A stretch of DNA of 64,000 nucleotides from UBA9926 sp023261215 (GTDB lineage Bacteria > Pseudomonadota > Gammaproteobacteria > Pseudomonadales > Azotimanducaceae): assembly GCA_038136035.1 (NCBI GenBank), contig JAYPYV010000014.1:3838-67837 (forward strand). Direction: 5' to 3'. A model generated the notes under the pieces. That model searched no databases, was not told the origin of the DNA, and worked only from the letters and a program-made list of their open reading frames with translations. How positions within the stretch are numbered: the stretch's first letter is position 1; every line of letters begins with the position of its first letter. This document shows positions 9,165 to 17,779 of the stretch, one piece after another. A program made the translations under genes and the position numbers.

Positions 9165-9943
9165 GGGCCAAAAAACGATTCGGGCAGAATTTTCTGCAAG
9201 ACAACTACATTATCCAGGAGATTATTCGTCTCGCTGAACCGATTGGAAGCGCCAGAATCTTGGAGATCGGGCCGGGGCGAGGTGCCTTAACTCAACATCT
9301 ATGCAAGATCGACCCCTCACTGTTCGTCGTCGAGCTGGACCGAGATTTGATTGGCGGTTTGGAAGCCCTGCTCCCCAGTTCAGCCACCATCTTGCAGCAA
9401 GACGCGCTGGATCTGGATCTATCAACCATGCCTGAACCTCTGTTAGTGATAGGCAACTTGCCCTACAACATCAGCACGCCGCTCTTGCTGCAAATGCTAG
9501 ACCAGATCGACCACATCGATCGCATGGTGTTTATGTTTCAGCGCGAGGTTGTTGATCGTCTGACGGCCGTACCGGCAACAAAAGCCTATGGCAAGCTCAG
9601 TATCGTGACTCAGTTGAAATGTCGGGCGCGACTCGCCCTTGATGTGCCGCCGCAAGCTTTTTGGCCCGCACCCAAGGTGGATTCAGCTGTGGTGGTGTTG
9701 GACCCTATTCCTCAAGAGACTCGTCTTCTGTACGAAGAGCAGACACTGCTCTCTATTCTCTCAGCGGCCTTTAATCAAAGACGAAAAACCTTAAGAAACA
9801 GTCTCAAATCGTTGGTCAGCGAAGCCGTTCTCATTTCGTTGGGGATCGACCCCAACGCGCGTGCAGAGACCCTCACCCCCGAAACTTACGCATCACTGTC
9901 GCTCCACATGGCTGGGCGATCGGGCGACGCTCTAGCCACATGA
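9161..9943 (+). CDS. rsmA: 16S rRNA (adenine1518/1519-N6) dimethyltransferase
   Basis: RsmA (KsgA) dimethylates two adjacent adenosines near the 3' end of 16S rRNA during small-subunit maturation. From the ATG at 9161 the protein is 260 residues long and begins MRAKKRFGQNFLQD, the family's typical start. The SAM-binding motif is ILEIGPGRGALTQHL near residue 36 and the catalytic motif is VIGNLPYNISTPLL near 105. A C-terminal helical domain with NQRRKTLRNSLK follows near 207. Both ends overlap neighbours by four bases (ATGA), which indicates translational coupling with pdxA and apaH. The small gene apaG, usually found after rsmA, is absent. Confidence 0.96.
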   Translation: MRAKKRFGQNFLQDNYIIQEIIRLAEPIGSARILEIGPGRGALTQHLCKIDPSLFVVELDRDLIGGLEALLPSSATILQQDALDLDLSTMPEPLLVIGNLPYNISTPLLLQMLDQIDHIDRMVFMFQREVVDRLTAVPATKAYGKLSIVTQLKCRARLALDVPPQAFWPAPKVDSAVVVLDPIPQETRLLYEEQTLLSILSAAFNQRRKTLRNSLKSLVSEAVLISLGIDPNARAETLTPETYASLSLHMAGRSGDALAT

Positions 9944-10737
9944 GCACTTATGTCTTTGGTGATCTTCAGGGCTGTTTTGATGAGCTCTCTGCGCTTCTAG
10001 ATCAAATTGGTCCCAGCGACGACGACGCGCTCTGGTTCGTCGGCGATCTGATCAATCGGGGGCCCAAAAACGTGGCCACGCTCGAGTTGTTATCAACCCG
10101 ACCCCACACGCACTGTGTACTGGGCAACCACGATCTACACTTCCTCGCAGTGGCCCACGGCATCCGCTTACCCCATCGGAGCGATACCATAGATGATTTA
10201 CTGACCCATCCTGAACGTGAGGCTTTTGTTAATTTCCTCATTCAGCAGCCGCTGATTCATGTGGATCAGCACCAGCAGGTGCTCATGGTCCACGCCGGCA
10301 TCCCAGCCATGTGGAGTCTCAAGGATGCCTTGGCATGGAGCGAATCCATCAGTCAGCAACTCATCGATCCATCGCGTCGTATGCCTTTTTTTAAGGCCAT
10401 GTATGGCAACGAGCCTCGCGATTGGCATCAAATCATGAGCCGGAAGGCGCGACTGCGTTTGGCCACGAACGTCCTAACTCGAATGCGTTTTTATCAACCG
10501 CCAGGGGTGATCGATTTGGAAGAAAAGGCGTTGGCCGGACCTGAAGGGTTCCGACCGTGGTTTGAGTCGCGTCATCCCAGCCTGGACGACTGGACCATCT
10601 GCTTTGGACATTGGGCCATGCTGGATGGTGTTTTTAAGCCCGGTCTTTACGGACTCGATACCGGTTGCGTTTGGGGAAGAGCGCTTACAGCGGTACGACT
10701 GGAAGACGGAACCATCTTTCGGCAAGCTGCACTTTAG
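9940..10737 (+). CDS. apaH: Symmetrical bis(5'-nucleosyl)-tetraphosphatase
   Basis: ApaH hydrolyses diadenosine tetraphosphate to two ADP molecules and removes Np4A caps from RNA. The 265-residue protein shows the metallophosphatase motif series at the N-terminus: YVFGDLQGCFDEL, WFVGDLINRGP near residue 31, LGNHDLHFLAVA near 64, and MVHAGIP near 117. The GDxxG motif reads GDLQG and the GNHD motif is intact, so the enzyme should be active. It overlaps rsmA by four bases. In E. coli apaG sits between the two genes; here nothing separates them. Confidence 0.95.
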   Translation: MSTYVFGDLQGCFDELSALLDQIGPSDDDALWFVGDLINRGPKNVATLELLSTRPHTHCVLGNHDLHFLAVAHGIRLPHRSDTIDDLLTHPEREAFVNFLIQQPLIHVDQHQQVLMVHAGIPAMWSLKDALAWSESISQQLIDPSRRMPFFKAMYGNEPRDWHQIMSRKARLRLATNVLTRMRFYQPPGVIDLEEKALAGPEGFRPWFESRHPSLDDWTICFGHWAMLDGVFKPGLYGLDTGCVWGRALTAVRLEDGTIFRQAAL

Positions 10738-10786
10738 ACTGTTTTCGAACGATTGCTCCTGACGAGCTAGGGAATCAACCTGACCC

Positions 10787-11875
10787 ATGGAAATCTACTT
10801 GGTCGGCGGAGCCGTGCGAGATGAACTTCTGGGACTCACGCCCAATGAACGCGACTGGGTGGTCGTGGGTGAATCAAAAGCATCCATGATCGAGAAAGGC
10901 TTCATTCCGGTCGGGCAGTTTTTCCCCGTCTACCTCCACCCCAAGACCAAAGAAGAATACGCGCTCGCTCGACTTGAACGTAGCACGGGTCCCGGGTACG
11001 GCGACTTTGATTTTGATACCGCGCCTCACGTCAGTCTTGAAGAGGATCTTCAACGTCGTGACCTTACGATCAACGCCATCGCGAAGGATGATCAAGGCGA
11101 ATTCATAGACCCTTGCGGCGGTATCGCAGATCTCAACGCGCGTGTTCTACGCCACGTATCCCCAGCTTTTTCAGAAGACCCCCTGCGCGTCCTTAGGATC
11201 GCTCGATTGAAAGCACAGCTCGCACCGTTCGATTTTTCGATAGCCGATACAACCTTCGAACTGTGTTGCAAGATGGTCGATCAAAACGATCTGTCTGCTC
11301 TGGCACCTGAGCGGGTCTTCATTGAACTCAAAAAAGCACTCGAGTCTCACCGTCCTTCGGCTTTCTTTCACGCCCTCGCCCAGTTCGGTGCACTGGAGAA
11401 ACTCATGCCGGCGCTCAGCGCAGTGGATCCAGCCGTGCTCGACCCCTTTTTTCCAACCGCGCCCATCACTCGTTTTGCCCGTCTGTGTGCTGAGGCCCCG
11501 CGCCTAGCCAAGGCCCCCTTTCCTAACGTTGCCTTACCCAAGACGTGGCTGGCGCTTGCGAATGTGTGTAATCGGTATGCGGCTCAACTGATTCAAATTG
11601 AGCGCCCGAATGCGCAATCAGTGATGACGCTACTGACCGCTGTCGATGCCAGGCGGCATCCAGATCGATTCAGGGCGGCATTGGATGTTGCGGGTGGACT
11701 CACAAATGACGGGGCTTCGTGGCAGTCTCGTCGATCGCTCTGGCTGTCGTGCCTTGAAGCATTGCTTCAACCCATCGAGCCCACGGACATGGACAATACC
11801 AACGACCAAGCGACCCAGATTCGAGCCCTTCAGCAAAGTCGTATCGCTTCCGCATTAAATCGCGAGCCGGTGTGA
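10787..11875 (+). CDS. cca: CCA-adding tRNA nucleotidyltransferase, shortened C-terminus
   Basis: The enzyme adds or repairs the 3'-terminal CCA of tRNA. The N-terminal half is very close to bacterial class-II Cca: MEIYLVGGAVRDELLGL, then NERDWVVVGES, the LEEDLQRRDLTINA motif near residue 84 and EDPLRVLRIARLKA near 130. The protein has 362 residues, while E. coli Cca has 412 with a C-terminal HD phosphohydrolase domain. Where E. coli reads RFATLCHDLGKG, this protein reads RFARLCAEAPRL near residue 228, so the metal-binding His-Asp pair is gone. The nucleotidyltransferase should work; the 2',3'-phosphatase and phosphodiesterase activities probably do not. The stop overlaps the next gene's GTG start. 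Confidence 0.92.
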   Translation: MEIYLVGGAVRDELLGLTPNERDWVVVGESKASMIEKGFIPVGQFFPVYLHPKTKEEYALARLERSTGPGYGDFDFDTAPHVSLEEDLQRRDLTINAIAKDDQGEFIDPCGGIADLNARVLRHVSPAFSEDPLRVLRIARLKAQLAPFDFSIADTTFELCCKMVDQNDLSALAPERVFIELKKALESHRPSAFFHALAQFGALEKLMPALSAVDPAVLDPFFPTAPITRFARLCAEAPRLAKAPFPNVALPKTWLALANVCNRYAAQLIQIERPNAQSVMTLLTAVDARRHPDRFRAALDVAGGLTNDGASWQSRRSLWLSCLEALLQPIEPTDMDNTNDQATQIRALQQSRIASALNREPV

Positions 11876-12666
11876 AGGACCAGTCTCAAGCGGTTGTTCT
11901 GATCACGGGGGCGAGCAAACGAATCGGTGCAGCCCTTTCAAGACATTTTCATCGTCTGAATTATCAGGTCGTGATCCACTATCGAAACGGCGTTCGGGCT
12001 GCAGCCGAGCTCGAGAACGAACTCAACCAGGCGAGGGAAAATTCCGCATTCAAAGTTCAAGCCGACCTCACGAGTCGCGAAGGCATCGACAAAGTTGCAG
12101 TTATCGCCAGTCAACTCGAACATCGACTGACATTGGTGATCCATAATGCTGCCCTTTTTTCGCCGACGCCGATCACCGAAGCGACAAGAGAAACCTGGGA
12201 TCAGTTGTTTGAAACCAACCTTAAGGCCCCTTATTTTCTCACCCAGGCGCTACTCCCCTGTGTCGATCACCAAGCCAGCTTCATCTTTCTCGGTGATATG
12301 TTCGGCGAGATACCCCTCAAACACTACACCGCTTACTCTGCATCCAAAGCCGGGCTCGCTATGATCACACGATCGCTCGCGCTAGAGCTTGCGCCAAACC
12401 ACCGAGTCAACGGGATTTTACTGGGGGCGATCTTGCCTCCGTCTATCGAACAACCAAGCGATGCGACGGTTTCCAAGGCTAGCGAGAGCGCACCAGAATC
12501 CGAGGCCTATTTCGATCTTGATCGACTGCTTGACGGCGTCCCCCTGAACAGACTGGGCACGCCAGAGCATGTTGCTCTGGTGGCCGAGTTCCTTGCTTCA
12601 AACAATTATGTGACAGGCCAGATGATTGCCACCGATGGCGGCAAGCTCACCCGCGCGCAGTCGTGA
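11872..12666 (+). CDS. Short-chain dehydrogenase, pteridine-reductase-like (FolM type)
   Basis: This NAD(P)-dependent Rossmann enzyme of 264 residues has the glycine motif VLITGASKRIG near residue 10. The TGxxxR form of that motif is typical of pteridine reductases. The active site is YTAYSASKAG near residue 146, with LFETNLKAPYFL near 104. FolM and Leishmania PTR1 reduce dihydropterins such as dihydromonapterin or dihydrobiopterin, a plausible activity here. The GTG start at 11872 overlaps the cca stop. In many gammaproteobacteria a gene of this type sits by cca with folB and folK, which are not seen here. A general FabG-like SDR remains possible. Confidence 0.75.
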   Translation: MKDQSQAVVLITGASKRIGAALSRHFHRLNYQVVIHYRNGVRAAAELENELNQARENSAFKVQADLTSREGIDKVAVIASQLEHRLTLVIHNAALFSPTPITEATRETWDQLFETNLKAPYFLTQALLPCVDHQASFIFLGDMFGEIPLKHYTAYSASKAGLAMITRSLALELAPNHRVNGILLGAILPPSIEQPSDATVSKASESAPESEAYFDLDRLLDGVPLNRLGTPEHVALVAEFLASNNYVTGQMIATDGGKLTRAQS

Positions 12667-12672
12667 GCCGCC

Positions 12673-13944
12673 TCACAAATTTAATGCGCGAAACCCGATG
12701 TCGGTTCTGTAATGACACCCGTCGAAGTGAATTTTTCGCACATTGAAATAGGCATGCGTCTGCGCCTCGGCCAGATCGCGACCCATCGCGGTCACGCCCA
12801 ACACACGACCGCCCGACGTGACAACCTGATCATCCTCAAACCGCGTTCCAGCATGGAAGACCTTTCCTCCCTGGATGTCCGCCAACCCCGAAATGGGATC
12901 TCCCGTTCTTGGTTGCGCGGGGTAGCCTTCGCTCGCCATCACCACGGTAACGGCCGGTTCATCGCTGAACCGAAGGGGCTCCCCCTTCAAATTGCCTTTA
13001 GCAGCGGCCAAGCAGAGGGCTGCAAAATCATCATCTAAGCGCATCAAAATAGGCTGCGTTTCGGGATCACCAAATCGACAATTAAACTCAACCACTCTGG
13101 GCTGCCCCAACGCGTCGATCATTAGTCCCGCATATAAGAACCCCTGATAGCACAAGCCCTCGGATCGCATGCCCCTAATCACTGGCGCAATGATGTCGCG
13201 CTCCACTCGGTCAGCCACTTCCTGCGTCACAACAGGCGCCGGGGAGTACGCGCCCATACCCCCTGTATTTGGGCCCTGATCATCATTGCCGACCCGTTTG
13301 TGATCTTGCGAAGTTGCAAATGCGGCGGTCCGCTCGCCATCGCTAATGACGATGTAGCTTGCCTCTTCACCAGGTAAAAACTCCTCGATCACGACGCGGC
13401 TGCCAGCCTCTCCGAAGGCCTGACCGCTCAACATGTCGTCAATGACTCGTTCGGCTTCCGCCAGACTCTCTGCGATGACCACGCCTTTCCCGGCCGCTAA
13501 TCCATCCGCTTTAATCACGATGGGCAGCGGCATATCGCGGGCAAATAACTTCGCAGCCTGAGCGTCCGTAAAGGCGGAAAATCGTGCCGTTGGAATGCCA
13601 TGACGCTGCATGAATTCCTTGGCGAATTGTTTAGAGCCTTCAAGTTGTGCCGCCAGCATTGGCGGCGCAAGACAAAGCTGACCCGCCCGATCAAAGGCCT
13701 CTCGAATGCCGCCGACCAAAGGCGCCTCTGGCCCAACGATGGTGAGCACAATGTCCTGCTCGACGGCGAATTGGGCGAGCTTTTCGAAGTCCAGCACGCC
13801 AATATCCACGTTCTCACACTTGGGTTCGTTTGCGGTGCCAGGGTTACCCGGCGCCACGAAAACCGCTTCAACCTGTTCTGATTGTGCGAGCTTCCAGGCC
13901 ATCGCATGCTCGCGCCCGCCATTGCCTACCACCAGCATTCTCAT
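12673..13944 (-). CDS. purD: Phosphoribosylamine--glycine ligase
   Basis: PurD joins phosphoribosylamine and glycine with ATP to form GAR in purine synthesis. The 423-residue protein begins MRMLVVGNGGREHAMAWKL, the standard N-terminus. It then shows IVGPEAPLVGGI near residue 69, the ATP-grasp region IVIKADGLAAGKGV near 141, the family segment DQGPNTGGMGAYSP near 217, and EFNCRFGDPETQ near 286. AGAGGTGATAA lies 6-10 bases upstream of the ATG and is a good ribosome site. It lies 206 nt downstream of purH on the same strand. It ends facing the SDR gene, six bases away. Confidence 0.96.
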   Translation of the reverse strand: MRMLVVGNGGREHAMAWKLAQSEQVEAVFVAPGNPGTANEPKCENVDIGVLDFEKLAQFAVEQDIVLTIVGPEAPLVGGIREAFDRAGQLCLAPPMLAAQLEGSKQFAKEFMQRHGIPTARFSAFTDAQAAKLFARDMPLPIVIKADGLAAGKGVVIAESLAEAERVIDDMLSGQAFGEAGSRVVIEEFLPGEEASYIVISDGERTAAFATSQDHKRVGNDDQGPNTGGMGAYSPAPVVTQEVADRVERDIIAPVIRGMRSEGLCYQGFLYAGLMIDALGQPRVVEFNCRFGDPETQPILMRLDDDFAALCLAAAKGNLKGEPLRFSDEPAVTVVMASEGYPAQPRTGDPISGLADIQGGKVFHAGTRFEDDQVVTSGGRVLGVTAMGRDLAEAQTHAYFNVRKIHFDGCHYRTDIGFRALNL

Positions 13945-14150
13945 CCGCGCTTATCACCTCTTTTTTGGTTTACCCAACGCTCTGCAGGTCTGAGTTCTTT
14001 CCTCCAGGCCCTCTCAGTTTCGATCCCCGGGAACTAAACATTTTTGCAATGGCCGCGCTCGACGACCCACGAGGGGGTCTTCAACCAAAAACCAGCGCAG
14101 TCCCGCGAGGCTCACTCCGGTTCCCGGGCCCAAGGATCAAGCGCCCAAAC

Positions 14151-15728
14151 TCAGTGCCTGAAGTGTCGCATGTGGGTGAAGATCATCGCCATGCCAGCCT
14201 CATTGGCTGCAGCGATCACCTCTTCATCGCGCACTGAGCCGCCGGGCTGAATCACCGCACGAATGCCTGCTTCCGCCGCCGCATCGATGCCATCTCTGAA
14301 GGGAAAGAAAGCGTCCGACGCCATGACCGAGCCCGGTACAGTCAGTCCTTCATCAGCCGCTTTGATACCTGCAATCTTCGCGCTGTAGACTCGACTCATC
14401 TGTCCGGCGCCAACACCAATCGTTTGCGCGTCCTTGGCATAAACAATGGCATTCGACTTCACATACTTTGCAACTGTCCAAGCAAAGTGGAGGTCGGCCG
14501 TCTCTTCGTCTGAAGGTTGACGGAGCGTGACAACCTCGAGACGAGCCTCGTCAACAGACCGATCGTCCTGAGACTGCATCAGCAGCCCGCCCGAAATCGT
14601 TTTTAACATCGGGTCGCCGTGGTCAGGCGTGGGATCTAGCGTCAGCAGCCGTACGTTCTTTCGCTTACCGATCACGACATCAACACCCTCTTCAATCGTG
14701 GGTGCAAGAATCACTTCAACGAATTGCTGCGAGATGATGGCCTCGGCAGTCGCTCTATCCAGCATTCGGTTGAAGGCGATAATGCCGCCAAAAGCTGAGG
14801 TAGGATCGGTAGCAAACGCCTTCTGGTAGGCCTGTTCGAGGCTAGCATCCAACGCAACACCACAAGGGTTACCGTGCTTGACGATGACGCAAGCCGGCGC
14901 GTCAAAGGCACTGACACAATCCCAAGCCGCATCGGCATCGGCTACGTTGTTATATGACAGTGCTTTTCCCTGCCGCTGGCTCGCGCCGGCTAACCCTCCC
15001 GAGGCCGATCCGTCCCGATAGTAGGCTGCCGATTGGTGGGGGTTCTCGCCGTAGCGCATGTCGTCAACTTTGACCCACTGACGCGTGAGGTAAGTAGGAA
15101 ACGCGCTGCCGCGCTCAAAGGATTCACCTTGCCTGGAACTCAAATAGTTGGAGATCGCGGCATCATAGGCTGCCACGGCAGCGAAGGCTTTGATGGATTT
15201 CCGGAATCTAAAATCACGATCGAGCTTGCCATCAGTCTCTGCCATCGCGTCGAGCAGTTCTTGGTAGTCACCCACATCGGTGATCACTGCGACGCGGTCA
15301 TAATTTTTGGCCGCCGAACGCAGCATCGCAGGACCGCCGATATCAATATTTTCAATCGCATCCTCCAAGGCACAATCCTCATTCGCCGTCACCGCCTCGA
15401 ACGGATAGAGGTTTAGCACCAGTAAATCAATTGCTGGGATCTGGTGCTCGATCAGCGCCGAGTCGTCGATGGATGTTCGAGCAAGCAAACCGCCGTGGAT
15501 TCTGGGATGTAACGTTTTTACGCGTCCGCCCATCATCTCTGGCCAATCCGTGACATCGGCCACCTCGCGAACCTCGAGACCCGCCTCTTTGATCATCCCG
15601 TAGGTGCCGCCTGTTGCGAGCAACTCAACGCCGAATGCCCTGAGTCGAGTCGCGAGGGGAATCAATCCTTCTTTGTCCGACACACTGAGGAGTGCGCGCC
15701 GAACCAAAACTTGATTCACTTTTTCCAT
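14151..15728 (-). CDS. purH: Bifunctional AICAR transformylase/IMP cyclohydrolase
   Basis: PurH carries out the last two steps of IMP synthesis, formylating AICAR with 10-formyl-THF and closing the ring. The family start MEKVNQVLVRRALLSVSDKEG corresponds to the ATG at 15728; the frame continues 10 codons upstream, which are unlikely to be used. The protein has 525 residues. The N-terminal cyclohydrolase domain shows LATGGT and GGRVKTLHPRIHGG (near residue 65). The transformylase domain shows the catalytic stretch CVIVKHGNPCGVA near residue 280 and ends QPGGSVRDEEVI. It follows fis in the transcript direction by 38 nt and precedes purD. Confidence 0.96.
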   Translation of the reverse strand: MEKVNQVLVRRALLSVSDKEGLIPLATRLRAFGVELLATGGTYGMIKEAGLEVREVADVTDWPEMMGGRVKTLHPRIHGGLLARTSIDDSALIEHQIPAIDLLVLNLYPFEAVTANEDCALEDAIENIDIGGPAMLRSAAKNYDRVAVITDVGDYQELLDAMAETDGKLDRDFRFRKSIKAFAAVAAYDAAISNYLSSRQGESFERGSAFPTYLTRQWVKVDDMRYGENPHQSAAYYRDGSASGGLAGASQRQGKALSYNNVADADAAWDCVSAFDAPACVIVKHGNPCGVALDASLEQAYQKAFATDPTSAFGGIIAFNRMLDRATAEAIISQQFVEVILAPTIEEGVDVVIGKRKNVRLLTLDPTPDHGDPMLKTISGGLLMQSQDDRSVDEARLEVVTLRQPSDEETADLHFAWTVAKYVKSNAIVYAKDAQTIGVGAGQMSRVYSAKIAGIKAADEGLTVPGSVMASDAFFPFRDGIDAAAEAGIRAVIQPGGSVRDEEVIAAANEAGMAMIFTHMRHFRH

Positions 15729-15766
15729 TACCCGTCTCTCTCCATGCGCTGCCCGCATTGGGTCTA

Positions 15767-16027
15767 CTAAGTTAAACCGTATTTTCGAAGCTTGGTGCGC
15801 AACGTCCCGCGACTGAGCCCGAGAAGCTGCGCAGCTTTGGATTGGTTGTATCCGACGTGGTCAAGCACGCTGGCAAGCACAGCGGGCTCGACTTGCGAGA
15901 GCACGAGCGCATAAAGATCCTGCACGTCTTCGTCTGCCAATAGCTGTAAGTATTCAGTGACCGCAAGTTGCACAGCCCCAGCTATGCCACCTGTCTTGCC
16001 AGCTTCGTCATGGTTGATTTGTCTCAC
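15767..16027 (-). CDS. fis: DNA-binding protein Fis
   Basis: Fis is a small nucleoid-associated protein that bends DNA, activates stable-RNA promoters and organises the chromosome. The 86-residue protein ends in the family helix-turn-helix, with NQSKAAQLLGLSRGTLRTK followed by LRKYGL. The N-terminal region is shorter than the 98 residues of E. coli Fis, but the dimer helices around LYALVLSQVEPAVLASVL are kept. The start overlaps the dusB stop by four bases. dusB-fis is the classic order in gammaproteobacteria, where the dusB promoter drives both genes. Confidence 0.93.
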   Translation of the reverse strand: MRQINHDEAGKTGGIAGAVQLAVTEYLQLLADEDVQDLYALVLSQVEPAVLASVLDHVGYNQSKAAQLLGLSRGTLRTKLRKYGLT

Positions 16028-17037
16028 GCAGCGTCCTTTCGGTCAGCCAAACGATCAAGAAATCGTCGCTGGTCCGATTGCGCATCAAGCCGATTAAATG
16101 CCTGCTTGAACCCAGACTCTAGATTCAGATGATCCAAGAACCAATTAACGTGCTTTCGAGCAATGCGCACGCCTTGGATGCCTTCATAAAATTCGTGCAA
16201 TGCACATACATGACGATGAAGAATATCAACCTGTTCGGCAAAGTCGGGCTCGCTTGGGACCGCCTCGCCCGACAGGGCCCGATCAATCAATCCAGGCAAC
16301 CAAGGTTTTCCTTGAGCTGCCCGTCCGATCATCACACCGGCGGCGCCGGTCATTGCCAGCACCTGCTCTGCCTCCGCTGCAGATTGAATATCACCGTTGG
16401 CAATCAGAGGAATCGACACCGCTTGTCGTACTTCGGCAATGCGATCGTAGTGAACTGGGCCCTCAAAACGACATGCCCTAGATCTTCCATGAACCGTCAA
16501 CAATTGAACGCCAATAGACTCGGCCATCTGAGCAATCGTCACGGCATTCTGCTGATCAAGAGACCAGCCAAGTCGCATTTTTAACGTCACCGGGACTGAC
16601 ACAGCAGACACGACCGCGCTGAGAATTTGCTCGACTAAGGCCTCATCTCTCATCAGGGCTGAACCAGCCGCTCGATGACACACTTTCTTGGCCGGGCAGC
16701 CCATATTGAGATCAATGATCTGGGCGCCCTCGGCCTCGCATGCTTGCGCAGCCCTTGCCATTTCAGTCGGTTCTGCACCTGCGATTTGAACCCAACGAGG
16801 CTCAGTCTCGTCAATTTGCACGCGGCGTTTGGAGGACTTCACGGAGGACCAAAGTTTAAGATCCGAAGTTAGCATCTCGCCGACAGCCCAGTGGGCACCG
16901 AGCGTTCGACACAAATCGCGAAATGGCCGATCAGTAACACCCGCCATGGGGGCAAGGATCACGCGACTCGGATGTTGATGGGGACCAATCTTCACAGCTA
17001 AAACCCAAGGACATGGCGGAGCATGATACCAGGGCAT
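16024..17037 (-). CDS. dusB: tRNA-dihydrouridine synthase B
   Basis: DusB is an FMN enzyme that reduces uridine 17 of tRNA to dihydrouridine. Signatures are VILAPMAGVTDRPFRDLC near the N-terminus, DLNMGCPAKKVCHR with the catalytic Cys near residue 110, TVHGRSRACRFEGP near 190, and the FMN phosphate site IANGDIQS followed by GVMIGRAAQGKPW near 240. Three starts are possible: ATG at 17055, ATG at 17037 with GGAGG 11 bases upstream, or GTG at 16995, which matches the usual family N-terminus (VKIGPHQ). The gene overlaps fis by four bases. Confidence 0.93.
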   Translation of the reverse strand: MPWYHAPPCPWVLAVKIGPHQHPSRVILAPMAGVTDRPFRDLCRTLGAHWAVGEMLTSDLKLWSSVKSSKRRVQIDETEPRWVQIAGAEPTEMARAAQACEAEGAQIIDLNMGCPAKKVCHRAAGSALMRDEALVEQILSAVVSAVSVPVTLKMRLGWSLDQQNAVTIAQMAESIGVQLLTVHGRSRACRFEGPVHYDRIAEVRQAVSIPLIANGDIQSAAEAEQVLAMTGAAGVMIGRAAQGKPWLPGLIDRALSGEAVPSEPDFAEQVDILHRHVCALHEFYEGIQGVRIARKHVNWFLDHLNLESGFKQAFNRLDAQSDQRRFLDRLADRKDAA

Positions 17038-17097
17038 GTCGAACTTGGCCTCCATAGACCATCATATAGCGCCATAAGAAAACCAATCAGACCCTTT

Positions 17098-17754
17098 TCA
17101 AGCCAAGAACAGATAGAGACACTGGAGTAGCGCCAGCAAGATCAGGACGGGAATGACCCAACCGCGAGACGCTGCACTAAGCGCAGCCTGAGCCTCAAGA
17201 TTTGTGTCGGGGCCCTCGTGCGCTTCTTCTGGAGCGGTGGACGACCCACTCTCGTTTAAGTCCCCTGTATTCGGCGCTGGGTTTTCAGCCCCTGGTTCGG
17301 TGGCCAAAGCGGGATCCGATAATCGAACTTCATCTTCGCTGAGTGCTTCCAAATCGAGACTCGTGCTAGCCGTTTCGTGTTGATCCGATTGACTTGATCG
17401 CCCCAGATCATCAGTCTGCTCATCTTCCGCTTCCGGCAAGGCATCCTCAGCTGGTGCACCGACTCGTGTCAGGCCCTCCGTGTGTACGTCCTCAGACGCA
17501 GGCGAGCTGCGCTCTTTAAAACTGGAACTCGGCTCGACATTGATGGCGTTTTCGCGCTCACGTTCAATTTCTGCATCCAAATCAATTTCGCCGGGTCGCG
17601 GCTCCTCTGAATTGGATCCCACCTCCTCTGGCAGATCTTCTGCAAAAAACACGGCCTGGCATTCTCCACATTGGAGCTGACCATTGGCGGCCTGCAATTG
17701 GGCCATCGACACTTTGAACGACGTCTCACATTCTGGGCATTGAACTATCAACAT
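17098..17754 (-). CDS. Zinc-ribbon membrane protein lacking the DUF3426 domain
   Basis: The start is taken at the ATG at 17754, which gives MLIVQCPECETSFKVSMAQL, the MJ0042-type zinc ribbon. Its Cys pairs are CPEC and, near residue 28, CGEC. A long acidic low-complexity linker (residues about 45-190, rich in Glu, Asp and Ser) leads to one transmembrane helix, WVIPVLILLALLQCLYLFLA, and the protein stops there at 218 residues. In related bacteria the gene between prmA and dusB encodes the same layout followed by a large periplasmic DUF3426 domain. That domain is absent, and only 42-60 nt remain before dusB. The function is unknown. The frame is open further upstream to 18012, but that overlaps prmA. 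Confidence 0.8.
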   Translation of the reverse strand: MLIVQCPECETSFKVSMAQLQAANGQLQCGECQAVFFAEDLPEEVGSNSEEPRPGEIDLDAEIERERENAINVEPSSSFKERSSPASEDVHTEGLTRVGAPAEDALPEAEDEQTDDLGRSSQSDQHETASTSLDLEALSEDEVRLSDPALATEPGAENPAPNTGDLNESGSSTAPEEAHEGPDTNLEAQAALSAASRGWVIPVLILLALLQCLYLFLA

Positions 17755-17779
17755 GGCGTTTGCCTCGGGTTCAAAGTTT

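Noticed and set aside
9200..9425. Antisense open frames within rsmA, purH, trpE and other conserved genes
   Set aside because: The sense-strand products carry full family motifs; the antisense frames are shadows.
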